From: Bacteroidetes bacterium CG12_big_fil_rev_8_21_14_0_65_60_17
Lineage (GTDB): Bacteria; Bacteroidota; Rhodothermia; Rhodothermales; UBA10348
DNA length: 55,825 nucleotides
NCBI GenBank assembly: GCA_002787815.1
Contig: PCUY01000018.1
Location: 1-55,825, forward strand
Direction of reading: 5' to 3'
Part shown: positions 1 through 8,395 of the stretch, one piece after another
Numbering within the stretch: position 1 is the first letter of the stretch
How the letters are laid out: each line of letters opens with the position of its first letter
Notes under the pieces: model-generated
What the model was told of the DNA's origin: nothing
Databases searched by the model: none
What the model saw: the letters and a program-made list of their open reading frames with translations, nothing else
Position numbers and translations under genes: made by a program

Positions 1-26
1 CGGGAGTTCGAATCTTCCCGGGCACG
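1..26 (+). tRNA. tRNA gene, 3' end only (isotype unknown)
   Basis: The first 26 bases fit the T-arm and 3' acceptor strand of a tRNA: a T-stem 5' strand ending in GGGAG, the seven-base T-loop TTCGAAT at 7-13, the returning stem CTTCC at 14-18 (one G-T pair), acceptor strand CGGGCAC at 19-25 and discriminator G at 26. CCA is not encoded. The anticodon lies outside the window, so the isotype cannot be read; the matching 5' acceptor strand would be GTGCCCG. A terminator follows directly, and a second copy of the 3' end lies at 255-269. Confidence 0.75.
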
Positions 27-30
27 CATA

Positions 31-69
31 AAGAAGGTCCGGAGGGATCCGCCCCCGGACCTTCTTTAA
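31..69 (+). terminator. Rho-independent terminator after the tRNA
   Basis: A 12-bp perfect stem, AAGAAGGTCCGG at 31-42 pairing with CCGGACCTTCTT at 55-66, encloses a 12-nt loop and is followed by a short T-rich tail. Its place five bases after the mature tRNA end fits termination of the tRNA transcript. Confidence 0.8.
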
Positions 70-81
70 TTTGTACGGCAG

Positions 82-110
82 GTTCGAACTCCCGAAAAGG
101 GAGTTCAAAC
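82..110. repeat. Inverted repeat carrying tRNA T-arm sequence
   Basis: GTTCGAACTCCC at 82-93 is the reverse complement of the T-arm type sequence GGGAGTTCGAAC. After a GAAAA loop it is followed by GGGAGTTCAAAC at 99-110, giving a 12-bp stem with one mismatch. The left arm also contains the inverted copy of bases 1-10. This looks like rearranged tRNA-derived sequence and not a new tRNA. Confidence 0.6.
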
Positions 111-160
111 GAGCAGCCGCTTCGCCCAACACGGCTTCGGCGAAGGCCTGCGACTTACGA
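107..160. repeat. 54-bp direct repeat, copy 1
   Basis: Bases 107-160 recur at 181-234 with a single difference (A at 143, C at 217), a period of 74 bp. The unit is itself partly palindromic (CGAGCAGCCGCTTCG, GGCTTCGGCGAAGGCC). With only two copies and a 20-bp spacer it is a local duplication and not a CRISPR. Confidence 0.85.
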
Positions 161-180
161 CGTCCGCGAAGCGGACAAGT

Positions 181-234
181 AAACGAGCAGCCGCTTCGCC
201 CAACACGGCTTCGGCGACGGCCTGCGACTTACGA
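181..234. repeat. 54-bp direct repeat, copy 2
   Basis: Second copy of the unit at 107-160, with one mismatch. It is followed within 25 bp by a duplicated tRNA 3' end, so the duplicated block lies between two copies of tRNA-terminal sequence. Confidence 0.85.
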
Positions 235-254
235 GCGGCCAGCGGCCGCGAGTA

Positions 255-269
255 AATCTTCCCGGGCAC
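255..269 (+). repeat. Duplicate of the tRNA 3' end (att-like)
   Basis: AATCTTCCCGGGCAC at 255-269 is identical to 11-25, which is the T-loop end, T-stem and acceptor strand of the tRNA. The copy ends exactly at tRNA position 72. Elements that integrate into tRNA 3' ends leave such direct repeats. The 229 bp between the copies hold no integrase, so at most this is a scar or remnant. Confidence 0.6.
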
Positions 270-386
270 AGACGCATAGGTAGCAGACCGCAAGGACCTG
301 CTCACCCTTGAGCCACTTCGGGATATCGCTGCAGATTGCGGATCATATCGGCCGTCAGACCTACGTCCCGTTCGCCCAATCCCATT

Positions 387-499
387 TTAAAAGGCTGTTG
401 AAAAACCAGCGTGTGACAGGGTGCGAGCGCCGCAATGTCCGATGCAAGGCGTACCGACGCCGCACCATGGTGCGCTCTGGTTCTTCAACAGCCTTTTAA
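387..499. mobile_element. 113-bp inverted-repeat element (MITE-like)
   Basis: The ends at 387-409 and 477-499 are 23-bp inverted repeats with one mismatch, beginning TTAAAAGGCTGTTGAA and closing TTCAACAGCCTTTTAA. The interior is also partly self-complementary (GATGCAAGGCG-type and GGTGCG-type arms), so the whole unit could fold into a long hairpin. It has no coding capacity. One end recurs at 27674-27694, and a diverged end at about 14213-14252. Size, structure and dispersal fit a non-autonomous element moved by a transposase encoded elsewhere; the family is not identified. Confidence 0.65.
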
Positions 500-716
500 C
501 GATCTGGATCGAGGCAGCAGGCGTGCCAGGCTCTCTCGAATTCGTCTGCATGACTCAGCACATCGATTTCAATCTTGCCCAAGACGATAATATGGGGTTT
601 CGACTCTTCACCAGCGGGCTCATCACGCATCCTTTTGTAGATTGACCCCGCACAAGCCGAGTCGCAACCAGCAACCAGCAACCAGCAACCATCCGAATTT
701 ACCGACTCTCACCGAC
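500..716. other. Stretch without a convincing gene
   Basis: No open frame here has family-like features. A 61-codon reverse frame at 496-681 has a coding-like middle but no recognisable domain and overlaps the inverted-repeat element. At 665-691 there is a short tandem array of CAACCAG, just under four copies, directly upstream of the DUF2164 gene. Confidence 0.5.
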
Positions 717-971
717 ATGTCCATTGAACTCAGCAAGGAAAACCGGGAGGAAGCTATCCAGTCCCTTCAGGCCTACATGCGCGACGAACACGACGAAGAA
801 GTGGGATCCATTGCGGCGGGCAGCCTGCTTGACCACGTGCTCGCGGACATAGGGCCATGCATCCACAATGAAGCCATCAGAATGGTCCAGGAGCGCCTGG
901 TGGCCCGCATTGCCGAGCTTGACGTGGATATCGGTGAGCCCGAGTTCCCGCTGTCACGCAGACATTACTGA
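717..971 (+). CDS. DUF2164 family protein
   Basis: This encodes an 84-residue acidic, mostly helical protein. The pattern I-x-L-S-K-E..., a central segment with DEEVGSIAAGSLLDH, then IGPCIHNEAI resembles the small DUF2164 family, whose function is unknown. I chose the ATG at 717 (MSIELSKEN) because family proteins begin close to that motif. A longer frame back to 642 would add 25 low-complexity residues over the CAACCAG repeats. The stop is one base before the ATG of the PHP lipoprotein gene, so the two are probably co-transcribed. The family call is from memory of the motif; no biochemical role should be inferred. Confidence 0.7.
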   Translation: MSIELSKENREEAIQSLQAYMRDEHDEEVGSIAAGSLLDHVLADIGPCIHNEAIRMVQERLVARIAELDVDIGEPEFPLSRRHY

Positions 972-972
972 C

Positions 973-2238
973 ATGAAATACCTGATTCCCCTGGCGCTCA
1001 TCGCAGTTCTTGTAACCGGCTGTTCAACCGGCCCTGAGACAAACTGGTACAAGGGTAACCTCCATACCCATTCGTTCTGGAGCGACGGGGATGATTTTCC
1101 CGAGGTAATCGCCACCTGGTACAAAGAAAACGGCTACGATTTTCTGGCGATTTCGGACCACAACACGATAGCCAACGGAGAAAAATGGATTGCCATTTCA
1201 CCGGACTCCCCCCGCCTGGGTACGTTTCAGAATTATGTCGACCAGTTCGGCGAGGACTGGGTGGAGTCCAGCGCGCTCAACGACACAATTTCCGTACGGC
1301 TGAAAACGTTCGATGAGTACCGGTCTGCCCTGGCCACGGACAGTTTTCTGATGATCCAGTCGGAGGAAATATCTGATGGTTACGACGGCCACCCGATCCA
1401 CATCAATGCGACCAATATACAGGAGTTCATTGGGCCGGCGCACGGTAACAGTGTCCTGGAAACGATCCAGAACAACGTGGACCAGGTGATCGAACAACGC
1501 GAGCGCCTGAACACGCCGATGTTTCCACACGTGAACCATCCAAACTTTGTGTGGGGCATCAAGGCCCACGAACTCGCGGCCGTGGACGGAGAACGGTTTT
1601 TTGAAGTCTACAATGGGCATCCTGCAGTTCACAATTACGGGGACTCGCTGCGCATGGGTACCGAGCGAATGTGGGACGTGGTCAACGCCATCCGCCTCCG
1701 GGAAGGGCGGCCTCTGATGTTTGGTCTGGCTGTGGATGACGCCCACAACTATCAGGGACAGTCTCCAGACAAGGCCACAACTGGCCGGGGATGGGTCGTT
1801 GTCCGAGCGGAATCCCTGACCCCGGAATCGATTGTACGCGCAATGGAGGCCGGCGACTTCTATGCATCGACCGGATTGACGCTCTCGGACGTTTCGTTTG
1901 ACGGCCAGATACTGCGCGTTGCGGTAGCCCCGGAAGGAGATATCAGGTATTCGATCGAGTTCATTGGCACGCGCCGTGACCATGACACATCGTCGGAACC
2001 TGTTTTCGACGAGAACGGATCGCAGATCGGGTACACCTACAGCCGGGATCTGGGTGTGGTTCTGAAGTCCGTTGATGGGCCTACTGCGGAGTACGCCCTG
2101 GTTGGAGATGAACTCTATGTCCGGGCCGTCATAACGTCAGACCAACCAATGGCGCACCCGAATACAGAAGACGCACATTTTCAAAAGGAAGTAGAGCGTG
2201 CATGGACCCAGCCCGTACGGCCACTGGAAGTCCGTTGA
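973..2238 (+). CDS. PHP-domain lipoprotein (metal-dependent phosphoesterase type)
   Basis: A 421-residue protein with an N-terminal lipoprotein signal (hydrophobic stretch ending LVTGC at residues 13-17) and a PHP-type hydrolase core. The first metal motif is LHTHSFWSDG at about residues 29-38, followed by ISDHNT near 60, further His/Glu positions (SEEI, HVNHPN) and a late DDAHN. These fit the His/Asp ligands of PHP enzymes such as histidinol-phosphatase and polymerase-associated PHP domains. The substrate is unknown; the lipid anchor puts it in the envelope. The C-terminal third is a beta-rich region often seen in secreted PHP proteins. The ATG at 973 gives the signal peptide; a longer frame from 868 would run through the DUF2164 gene. 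Confidence 0.8.
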   Translation: MKYLIPLALIAVLVTGCSTGPETNWYKGNLHTHSFWSDGDDFPEVIATWYKENGYDFLAISDHNTIANGEKWIAISPDSPRLGTFQNYVDQFGEDWVESSALNDTISVRLKTFDEYRSALATDSFLMIQSEEISDGYDGHPIHINATNIQEFIGPAHGNSVLETIQNNVDQVIEQRERLNTPMFPHVNHPNFVWGIKAHELAAVDGERFFEVYNGHPAVHNYGDSLRMGTERMWDVVNAIRLREGRPLMFGLAVDDAHNYQGQSPDKATTGRGWVVVRAESLTPESIVRAMEAGDFYASTGLTLSDVSFDGQILRVAVAPEGDIRYSIEFIGTRRDHDTSSEPVFDENGSQIGYTYSRDLGVVLKSVDGPTAEYALVGDELYVRAVITSDQPMAHPNTEDAHFQKEVERAWTQPVRPLEVR

Positions 2239-2447
2239 ATGAGTAGGGTTTTTACACGTCAGCTGAGCCTTGTCGGTTCAAAGTCTGGCGCAAACGGATT
2301 GACGAACGTTACGCCCTCCAGTGTGGCCTTTCATCTGCGACCAACTCCTGCGCCACAATCGTATGACCCCGACGCAGACCCGCGCCGTGCGTCCCTGCTC
2401 TGGCGGTAATATGAAGCTGTGGCACATCATGCCAATTCCATGGGGCT

Positions 2448-4919
2448 CTACCCCGTCGGCTCTTTCATGTCAACGGCCCGTGGAGGGGCGTTCTTGACGT
2501 GCGTGTCGAGCCAGGTGTGCGTCTCCCAGAGTACGTGCAGCACCGACTCGCGAGCACGGTAACCGTGGCTTTCGTTCGGCAGCATGACGAGGCGGACGGT
2601 CGCTCCGTTGCCTTTCAGCGCATGGTAGAAGCGCTCACTCTGGATGGGAAACGTACCTGAATTGTTGTCAGCCATGCCGTGTATGAGCAGAATGGGCTCA
2701 TCAATCCGGTGGGCATGCATGAACGGAGACATTTCGAAATATATTTCCGGCGCTTCCCAGAACGTGCGCGGTTCCGCCTGGAATCCGAACGGTGTCAGAC
2801 TCCGGTTGTACGCCCCACTGCGGGCAATACCCGCCCGGAACAGATCAGAATGAGCCAGCAGGTTCGCCGTCATGAAAGCACCGTAGGAATGACCGGCAAT
2901 GGCCACCCGGTCCGGATCCACGACACCCCGCTCCACACCATAGTCAATGGCCGCCTGCGCATTCATGACCAGCTGTGGAACGAATGAATCGTTCGGCTCC
3001 TCGTCGCCCTCTCCCACGACCGGCATGGCCGCATTGTCTATCACCGCATATCCTTGGGTCACATACGGAATGGCGCCCGAGTAGGAAACGCGTTTGAACT
3101 GGTGGGGTGAGCCAGAGCGCTGGCCGGCAGCCGCCGCACTCTTGAACTCCCGCGGATACGCCCAGATAAGCGTCGGGAGCGGCCCATCGCGCTCGGCGTC
3201 GTAGCCCGGCGGCAGGTAGAGTGTCCCCGAAAGGGAGATGCCGTCCTCCCGCTCGTAGGTAATGGACTCCTTCGTAACGGCATCCATGTGCGGATAGGGA
3301 TGAGGAAAAGCCGTCACGGCCACCGGATCTCCACCGCGGACGGAGCGAATGAAGTAGTTCGGCGGCTCGGAGGCAGACTCGCGCATTGTCAGGAACGTGC
3401 CCGCAGTGGGGTCTATCCACGTAATGGGACGCTCATAGTAGGGGGCCTCCGAGCGGAAAAGCTCATCTGTCTCACCCGTTGCCAGGTGGTAACGCCTCAG
3501 GAACGGGCGGTCCCCTTCCTCGGAAGACCCTGCACCCGTGAGGTAGACCACGTTACCCCCGTCGTCCGTCATCAGAAGCCACCGACCCTTACCGTCGCGC
3601 TCCGACATGGGCGATCCTGGATTGGCATACCGGTCCTCGTAGGAATAATCGAAAACGACTTCCGCATTGCGCCCGGACCTGTCGGCATACACCCGGTACG
3701 TCCGGAACGTACGCGAAGACGTCCAGCGCTCATTTACGAGCGCGTATCCGTCAGCGCTCCAGGAAATGCCCGCATACCGGAGCGGAAGCTCGACGAGCGT
3801 CTCAGGCTCCATGATAAACGGCGCTTCCCACTGCTTCACGGCGTCTCGCAGGTCCGCATCCACATTGCCGTCACCACCATCGAGCGCTTCGACCCAGGCA
3901 AGCGTGGCCGGCGTATCCTGCCGCCACGAAATGGACCGGACGCCCGTCGTTGTGGACCCGAAACCGGTCGGCACCTCTTCCATGAGGGGTTGGTCCTCTA
4001 CAAGCGTCACGACGTCTCCTGACGCCGAGCGTACTTCTATCCGGTTGGGAAAGCGATACCAGGGTACGAGGAACGAAAAGGGCCGGTGCATGGCCTGCGT
4101 GAGGACCATCGAACCATCTGGAGACGGATCGAAACTGCGGACGAGGGTATTCTCCATGAACACCCGGTCGTGGCCGTCCAGGTCGACCATCAGAAGGTCG
4201 GAAGCCATGAGCCACTCGAACACATCCTTGTCGTGTGGTGTTTTGAGTAGATCCTGATACGTGCGGGCAGGCGCTTCCGCACCCTGGTTGTCCTGTATCA
4301 CGGGTGCGGCCGGGGCGGCCGGCGCCTCCGGCATGGGGCCGCGGTCATCATCCACAGCGCGAACCAGAAGCGACTGGCTGTCGGGCATCCACGCAAACAG
4401 ACTGCCACCCACGCCGTTGAGCGGACGGTCCACGAGGCGTTGGGCACTGGCCGATGCCACATCGAGCAGGAAAAGTTCAATGCGGTCCGGAAGCGTGACC
4501 GGAAATGCGTAGTACTTTCCGTCGGGAGACCATTCTCCTGATCCGATCAGCCCTCCCCCGGGAAGCCCCGTCACGGGCCGTTCGGTACGTTCCGTCGCTG
4601 GCATGACATCAGATACAGCCAGTTCAACAAAGTATCCGGCCCGGCTCGGACCGTTGTTGGTCGGATTGATGCGCATTCCAGCCATGCGAACTTCTTCCTG
4701 TGCCAGTTGGGCAATCGATGGAATATCCTGACGTGTCATTACAAGCATGGTGGTCCTGTTCGGGCTCAGCGATACCGCCGGCGCGACCGGCGCATCTACC
4801 AGTGATTTCAGTTCCGGGACGGGCTCCTGGTACCCGTCTTGGGCGGACACAGGCCCGGACATCAGAAAAAGAACCAACAGGACACACAGCGGAGCGGGGG
4901 CGCGGGAGGGTACAGACAT
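2448..4919 (-). CDS. Secreted S9 family peptidase, glutamyl-endopeptidase-like
   Basis: An 823-residue prolyl-oligopeptidase family protein. From the start at 4919 (MSVPSRAPAPLC) a signal peptide ends near VSAQ; an upstream in-frame ATG at 4970 would put 17 residues ahead of it. The mature N-terminus (LKSLVDAPVAPAVSLSPN, then MLVMTRQDIPSIAQLAQEE and MRINP) closely resembles plant-type glutamyl endopeptidase of S9, leading into a beta-propeller. The C-terminal alpha/beta hydrolase domain has the nucleophile GHSYGAF, an Asp in HGMADNN and the His in NESHGY. The role is probably extracytoplasmic peptide degradation. It is convergent with the PHP gene and divergent from the gene at 5016. Confidence 0.88.
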   Translation of the reverse strand: MSVPSRAPAPLCVLLVLFLMSGPVSAQDGYQEPVPELKSLVDAPVAPAVSLSPNRTTMLVMTRQDIPSIAQLAQEEVRMAGMRINPTNNGPSRAGYFVELAVSDVMPATERTERPVTGLPGGGLIGSGEWSPDGKYYAFPVTLPDRIELFLLDVASASAQRLVDRPLNGVGGSLFAWMPDSQSLLVRAVDDDRGPMPEAPAAPAAPVIQDNQGAEAPARTYQDLLKTPHDKDVFEWLMASDLLMVDLDGHDRVFMENTLVRSFDPSPDGSMVLTQAMHRPFSFLVPWYRFPNRIEVRSASGDVVTLVEDQPLMEEVPTGFGSTTTGVRSISWRQDTPATLAWVEALDGGDGNVDADLRDAVKQWEAPFIMEPETLVELPLRYAGISWSADGYALVNERWTSSRTFRTYRVYADRSGRNAEVVFDYSYEDRYANPGSPMSERDGKGRWLLMTDDGGNVVYLTGAGSSEEGDRPFLRRYHLATGETDELFRSEAPYYERPITWIDPTAGTFLTMRESASEPPNYFIRSVRGGDPVAVTAFPHPYPHMDAVTKESITYEREDGISLSGTLYLPPGYDAERDGPLPTLIWAYPREFKSAAAAGQRSGSPHQFKRVSYSGAIPYVTQGYAVIDNAAMPVVGEGDEEPNDSFVPQLVMNAQAAIDYGVERGVVDPDRVAIAGHSYGAFMTANLLAHSDLFRAGIARSGAYNRSLTPFGFQAEPRTFWEAPEIYFEMSPFMHAHRIDEPILLIHGMADNNSGTFPIQSERFYHALKGNGATVRLVMLPNESHGYRARESVLHVLWETHTWLDTHVKNAPPRAVDMKEPTG

Positions 4920-5015
4920 GGCTACGTCGTCGATTTGGTTGTGAGCAGTCAGAAACATATTGTAAGTCACTCACACGAATGATGCCCAGGTCAACCGCAA
5001 TCCAATCCACCACCC

Positions 5016-6524
5016 ATGAAACCCGTCCTCACGTTTATTTTTGCATCGATTGTCTTCTTCATCGGGCTGTATCTGATCATTTTCTTTCCGCTGCCGAGCG
5101 TGCTTGTCATTGCGAGTACCGTCGTTCTTGTCGGGCTGCACGACGTGACACAGAAGGAGCACACCATCCTGCGCAATTTTCCGGTTATCGGGCATTTCCG
5201 ATACCTCTTTGAGGGCATTGCGCCTGAAATCCACCAGTATTTTGTCGAAAGCGACCTGGACGGCAAGCCGCTCAACCGCATCCAGCGTCGGTACGTCTAC
5301 ACACGTGCGAAAAAGGCCGTGGATACGCATCCGTTCGGGACCGAGCACGACCTGCAGCGCGAAAACATGGAGTGGACGGCCCACTCGGTGTACCCGAGTC
5401 CCGCACTGAAGGAGGCGCCACGGGTCCGTATTGGCACAGACCGCTGCACCCAGCCCTATGACGCCAGCCTGCTCAACATATCGGCCATGAGCTACGGATC
5501 GCTCAGCAAGAACGCCATCATGGCGCTCAACAAGGGAGCGGACGCCGGCGGGTTCTACCACAACACGGGAGAGGGCGGCGTGTCGGACTATCATCGCATG
5601 GGGGGCGATCTGGTCTACCAGGTTGGCACCGGATATTTTGGTTGCCGCGACCTCGAGGGCAATTTTTCGGAGGAGCACTTTACGAAGACGGCTGGTATCC
5701 CGGAGGTCAAGATGATTGAGCTCAAGCTCTCCCAGGGGGCGAAACCGGGACACGGCGGCATACTTCCGGCCAAGAAAAACAATGCGGAAATAGCCCGGAT
5801 CCGGGGTATTGAGCCCTGGACCGACGTGCACTCGCCTCCCGGCCATTCGGAGTTCAGCTCGGCCGACGGTCTGCTCCGATTCCTGGATCGACTGCGCGAA
5901 CTTTCAGGGGGAAAGCCTGTCGGGTTCAAACTCTGTATTGGCCGCGAGAGTGAATTCGAGGATATCTGCAAGGCCATCGTCGAGACCGGACTGAAACCGG
6001 ATTTCATTACGATAGATGGCGCGGAAGGCGGTACGGGTGCCGCCCCGGTCATTTTCTCGGATCACGTAGGCATGCCGTGGGAGAACGCACTCGTTTTCGC
6101 TGTGAACACGCTCCGGCGTTATGCCCTCAAGGATGATATCAAGGTCATTACAGCCGGGAAAATCATTGACGGGTTTGACATATTCAAAGCGCTCTGCCTC
6201 GGCGCGGACCTCTGCAATTCGGCGCGCGGCATGATGCTCGCGCTTGGCTGCATACAGGCCCTCGAGTGCAACCTGAACACCTGCCCCGCCGGCGTGGCCA
6301 CCAACAACCGGGCAAAAATGCGCGGCCTGGTCGTCGAAGCCAAGTGGGTCCGCGTCCGGAACTACCACGACGGTGCGCTCGATGATTTCCTGGACCTCTT
6401 CCGCGCCGCGGGCTGCACATCGCTCGAAGACCTCAACCGCTCCCTGATATTCCGCCAGCGCAACAACAAGGTTGAGGCGTTTGCCGATGTGTACCCGGAG
6501 ATGGCGGTGCGAGAAACGGTGTGA
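5016..6524 (+). CDS. FMN-binding glutamate-synthase-like protein, membrane-anchored
   Basis: A 502-residue protein with two N-terminal membrane segments (about residues 4-25 and 28-45), followed by a domain like the FMN/Fe-S synthase domain of glutamate synthase large subunit. Visible family blocks are SAMSYGSLSKNAIMALNKGA, NTGEGGVSDYH, GAKPGHGGILPAKK, HSPPGHSEF, TIDGAEGGTGAAP and the Cys block near CNLNTCPAGVATN. The amidotransferase domain of true GltB is absent. Such standalone proteins are common, but their reaction is not settled; glutamate synthase activity should not be assumed. It is monocistronic, divergent from the S9 peptidase and convergent with the arsenite exporter. Confidence 0.85.
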   Translation: MKPVLTFIFASIVFFIGLYLIIFFPLPSVLVIASTVVLVGLHDVTQKEHTILRNFPVIGHFRYLFEGIAPEIHQYFVESDLDGKPLNRIQRRYVYTRAKKAVDTHPFGTEHDLQRENMEWTAHSVYPSPALKEAPRVRIGTDRCTQPYDASLLNISAMSYGSLSKNAIMALNKGADAGGFYHNTGEGGVSDYHRMGGDLVYQVGTGYFGCRDLEGNFSEEHFTKTAGIPEVKMIELKLSQGAKPGHGGILPAKKNNAEIARIRGIEPWTDVHSPPGHSEFSSADGLLRFLDRLRELSGGKPVGFKLCIGRESEFEDICKAIVETGLKPDFITIDGAEGGTGAAPVIFSDHVGMPWENALVFAVNTLRRYALKDDIKVITAGKIIDGFDIFKALCLGADLCNSARGMMLALGCIQALECNLNTCPAGVATNNRAKMRGLVVEAKWVRVRNYHDGALDDFLDLFRAAGCTSLEDLNRSLIFRQRNNKVEAFADVYPEMAVRETV

Positions 6525-6558
6525 CCTGCGCACGGTTCGCCTGGCGCCACTCCACGCA

Positions 6559-7635
6559 TCAACACACACCTTCCAGGTCCGTATCGCTCACGTCACCCCC
6601 AAAGTAACGGCGCTGGAAGTAAAGCGACACGTTCACAAGCCCGATCAGCACCGGAACCTCCACGAGTGGCCCGATGACGGCCGCGAAAGCCACACCTGAA
6701 TTGATCCCGAATACGGCGACCGCCACCGCGATGGCCAGTTCGAAATTGTTGGATGCGGCCGTGAACGACAATGTCGTCGTTTTGGAGTAATCGGCACCCA
6801 CGCGACGACCCATCCAGAAGCTGACGAGGAACATGACCACGAAATAGATCAGGAGCGGCACGGCAATGAGTACCACGTCGAACGGACGAGCAAGAATGGC
6901 TCCGCCCTGCAGACTGAACATGGCGACAATCGTGAAGAGCAGCGCAACCAGCGTCAGTGGTGAAATGCGGGAAATGAATTCGCGCTCGTACCAGTCCCGG
7001 CCGCGGGTACGAACCAGCACGAACCGGGTCAACATGCCGGCCACGAACGGAATGCCGAGGTATATGGCCACACTTTCTGCAATCTGTCCCATGGTCACGG
7101 CAACAACAGCGCCTTCCAGGCCAAGCCACTCTGGCAGCACGGTGATGAATACCCATGCGTAGACGCTGTAGAAAAGCACCTGGAACACGCTGTTGAAGGC
7201 CACCAGACCGGCGGCGTATTCAGAGTCTCCCCGGGCCAGTTCATTCCAGACAATCACCATGGCAATACAGCGTGCCAAGCCAATCATGATAAGGCCAACC
7301 ATGTACTCTGGATAGTCCTGGAGAAACAGGACGGCCAGGAAAAACATCAATGTGGGACCAATGAGCCAATTCTGAACAAGCGACAGCCCCAGGATACGGG
7401 TGTTGCGAAATACCTTACCGAGCTCCTCGTACCGCACCTTGGCCAAGGGCGGATACATCATGACAATCAGCCCGATGGCGATGGGAATATTCGTGGTACC
7501 CATCTGGAATTGGCTCCAGAACGCTTCGATGCCGGGTACGGCCGCGCCCAGTGCGACACCAAGCGCCATTGCCAGAAAAATCCAAAGCGTAAGGAATCGG
7601 TCGAGGAAGGATAATCGGCGGGGAGTTGTACTCAT
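6559..7635 (-). CDS. Acr3-type arsenite efflux transporter
   Basis: A 358-residue, about ten-helix membrane protein of the bile acid/arsenite transporter fold. The segment [32 protein letters not shown] contains the conserved Cys and Arg region of Acr3 exporters, and [16 protein letters not shown] is the second signature. Acr3 extrudes As(III) across the inner membrane. No arsR, arsC or arsM gene is next to it, so induction and arsenate reduction must be handled elsewhere. It is divergent from the FKBP gene with 173 bp between. Confidence 0.9.
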   Translation of the reverse strand: MSTTPRRLSFLDRFLTLWIFLAMALGVALGAAVPGIEAFWSQFQMGTTNIPIAIGLIVMMYPPLAKVRYEELGKVFRNTRILGLSLVQNWLIGPTLMFFLAVLFLQDYPEYMVGLIMIGLARCIAMVIVWNELARGDSEYAAGLVAFNSVFQVLFYSVYAWVFITVLPEWLGLEGAVVAVTMGQIAESVAIYLGIPFVAGMLTRFVLVRTRGRDWYEREFISRISPLTLVALLFTIVAMFSLQGGAILARPFDVVLIAVPLLIYFVVMFLVSFWMGRRVGADYSKTTTLSFTAASNNFELAIAVAVAVFGINSGVAFAAVIGPLVEVPVLIGLVNVSLYFQRRYFGGDVSDTDLEGVC

Positions 7636-7808
7636 GGTGGCAGGTGACCCATGTAACGAACTGAATCCGAATGAATGTAGTCAGTAGGCATGCCCGCCGC
7701 TGTCACTGCCACCAGAGTTCGGAATAGATTCACCGTGGGCGAGAACTCCGCACCGCCTCAACCATAGAAGACCGTCCCGATCGTATTACCCATTATTCCA
7801 ATGTAACC

Positions 7809-8291
7809 ATGCGTACTTCGCTTCTTCTTGCCCTCATTTTCGTGTTGATGTCGGGTTGCGGCAGCAAGTCCGAACAAGCTGCACCCACCGAGGATAATGC
7901 GGCGGCCAGACAGCCCCAGAAGGAAGCGAGCGCTGAAACCCCACCATCAGAACTCATGATTGACGTTATCGAAGAAGGAGAAGGAGCCGCAATCGAGACG
8001 GGCAAGACCGCCGTCGTGCACTACACGGGCTGGCTCTACGACGAATCGGCACCGGATAACCGGGGCACCAAATTCGACAGCTCCCGCGACCGGGGCGAAG
8101 CATTTTCCTTCCCCCTCGGCGCAGGACGCGTAATTACGGGCTGGGATGAAGGCGTGAAAGGTATGACGGTCGGCGAGCGTCGCATTCTGACGCTGCCGCC
8201 GGAGATGGGTTATGGGGCACGCGGTGCCGGCGGCGTCATCCCGCCCAATGCAACGCTGATTTTCGACGTGGAACTGCTCGGTATCGAGTAG
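7809..8291 (+). CDS. FKBP-type peptidyl-prolyl isomerase lipoprotein
   Basis: A 160-residue protein with a lipobox (LMSGC at about residues 13-17), a low-complexity linker of about 30 residues, and one complete FKBP domain from about residue 50. Conserved positions are visible: [76 protein letters not shown]. It should catalyse proline isomerisation during folding of envelope proteins. The start follows directly from the signal sequence. No operon partner is evident. Confidence 0.92.
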   Translation: MRTSLLLALIFVLMSGCGSKSEQAAPTEDNAAARQPQKEASAETPPSELMIDVIEEGEGAAIETGKTAVVHYTGWLYDESAPDNRGTKFDSSRDRGEAFSFPLGAGRVITGWDEGVKGMTVGERRILTLPPEMGYGARGAGGVIPPNATLIFDVELLGIE

Positions 8292-8332
8292 CGCGGCAGG
8301 CTGTGCGTCTGGAGCGCATGTCACTCATAATC

Positions 8333-8361
8333 TTGACTTTGCCCATTTTTTGGGTTAATAA
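8333..8361 (+). promoter_or_regulatory. Sigma-70-like promoter for the amidohydrolase gene
   Basis: TTGACT at 8333-8338 and TAATAA at 8356-8361 are separated by 17 bp, close to the -35/-10 consensus. They lie 35 bp before the chosen ATG at 8396, and the region is visibly more AT-rich than its surroundings. This also argues against using the in-frame ATG at 8303. Confidence 0.55.
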
Positions 8362-8395
8362 GTGCTCCACACCTTTTATTCGCACAGCACAGGCC

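Noticed and set aside
107-234. The 54-bp direct repeats as a possible CRISPR
   Set aside because: Only two copies, a 20-bp spacer, and repeat units too long; no cas genes nearby.
496-681. A 61-codon reverse frame downstream of the inverted-repeat element
   Set aside because: It has a coding-like middle but no known domain, and its end overlaps the repeat element. Not enough to call a gene.
2239-2447. A gene or terminator between the PHP gene and the S9 peptidase gene
   Set aside because: No convincing hairpin with a T-tract, and no coding frame with support.
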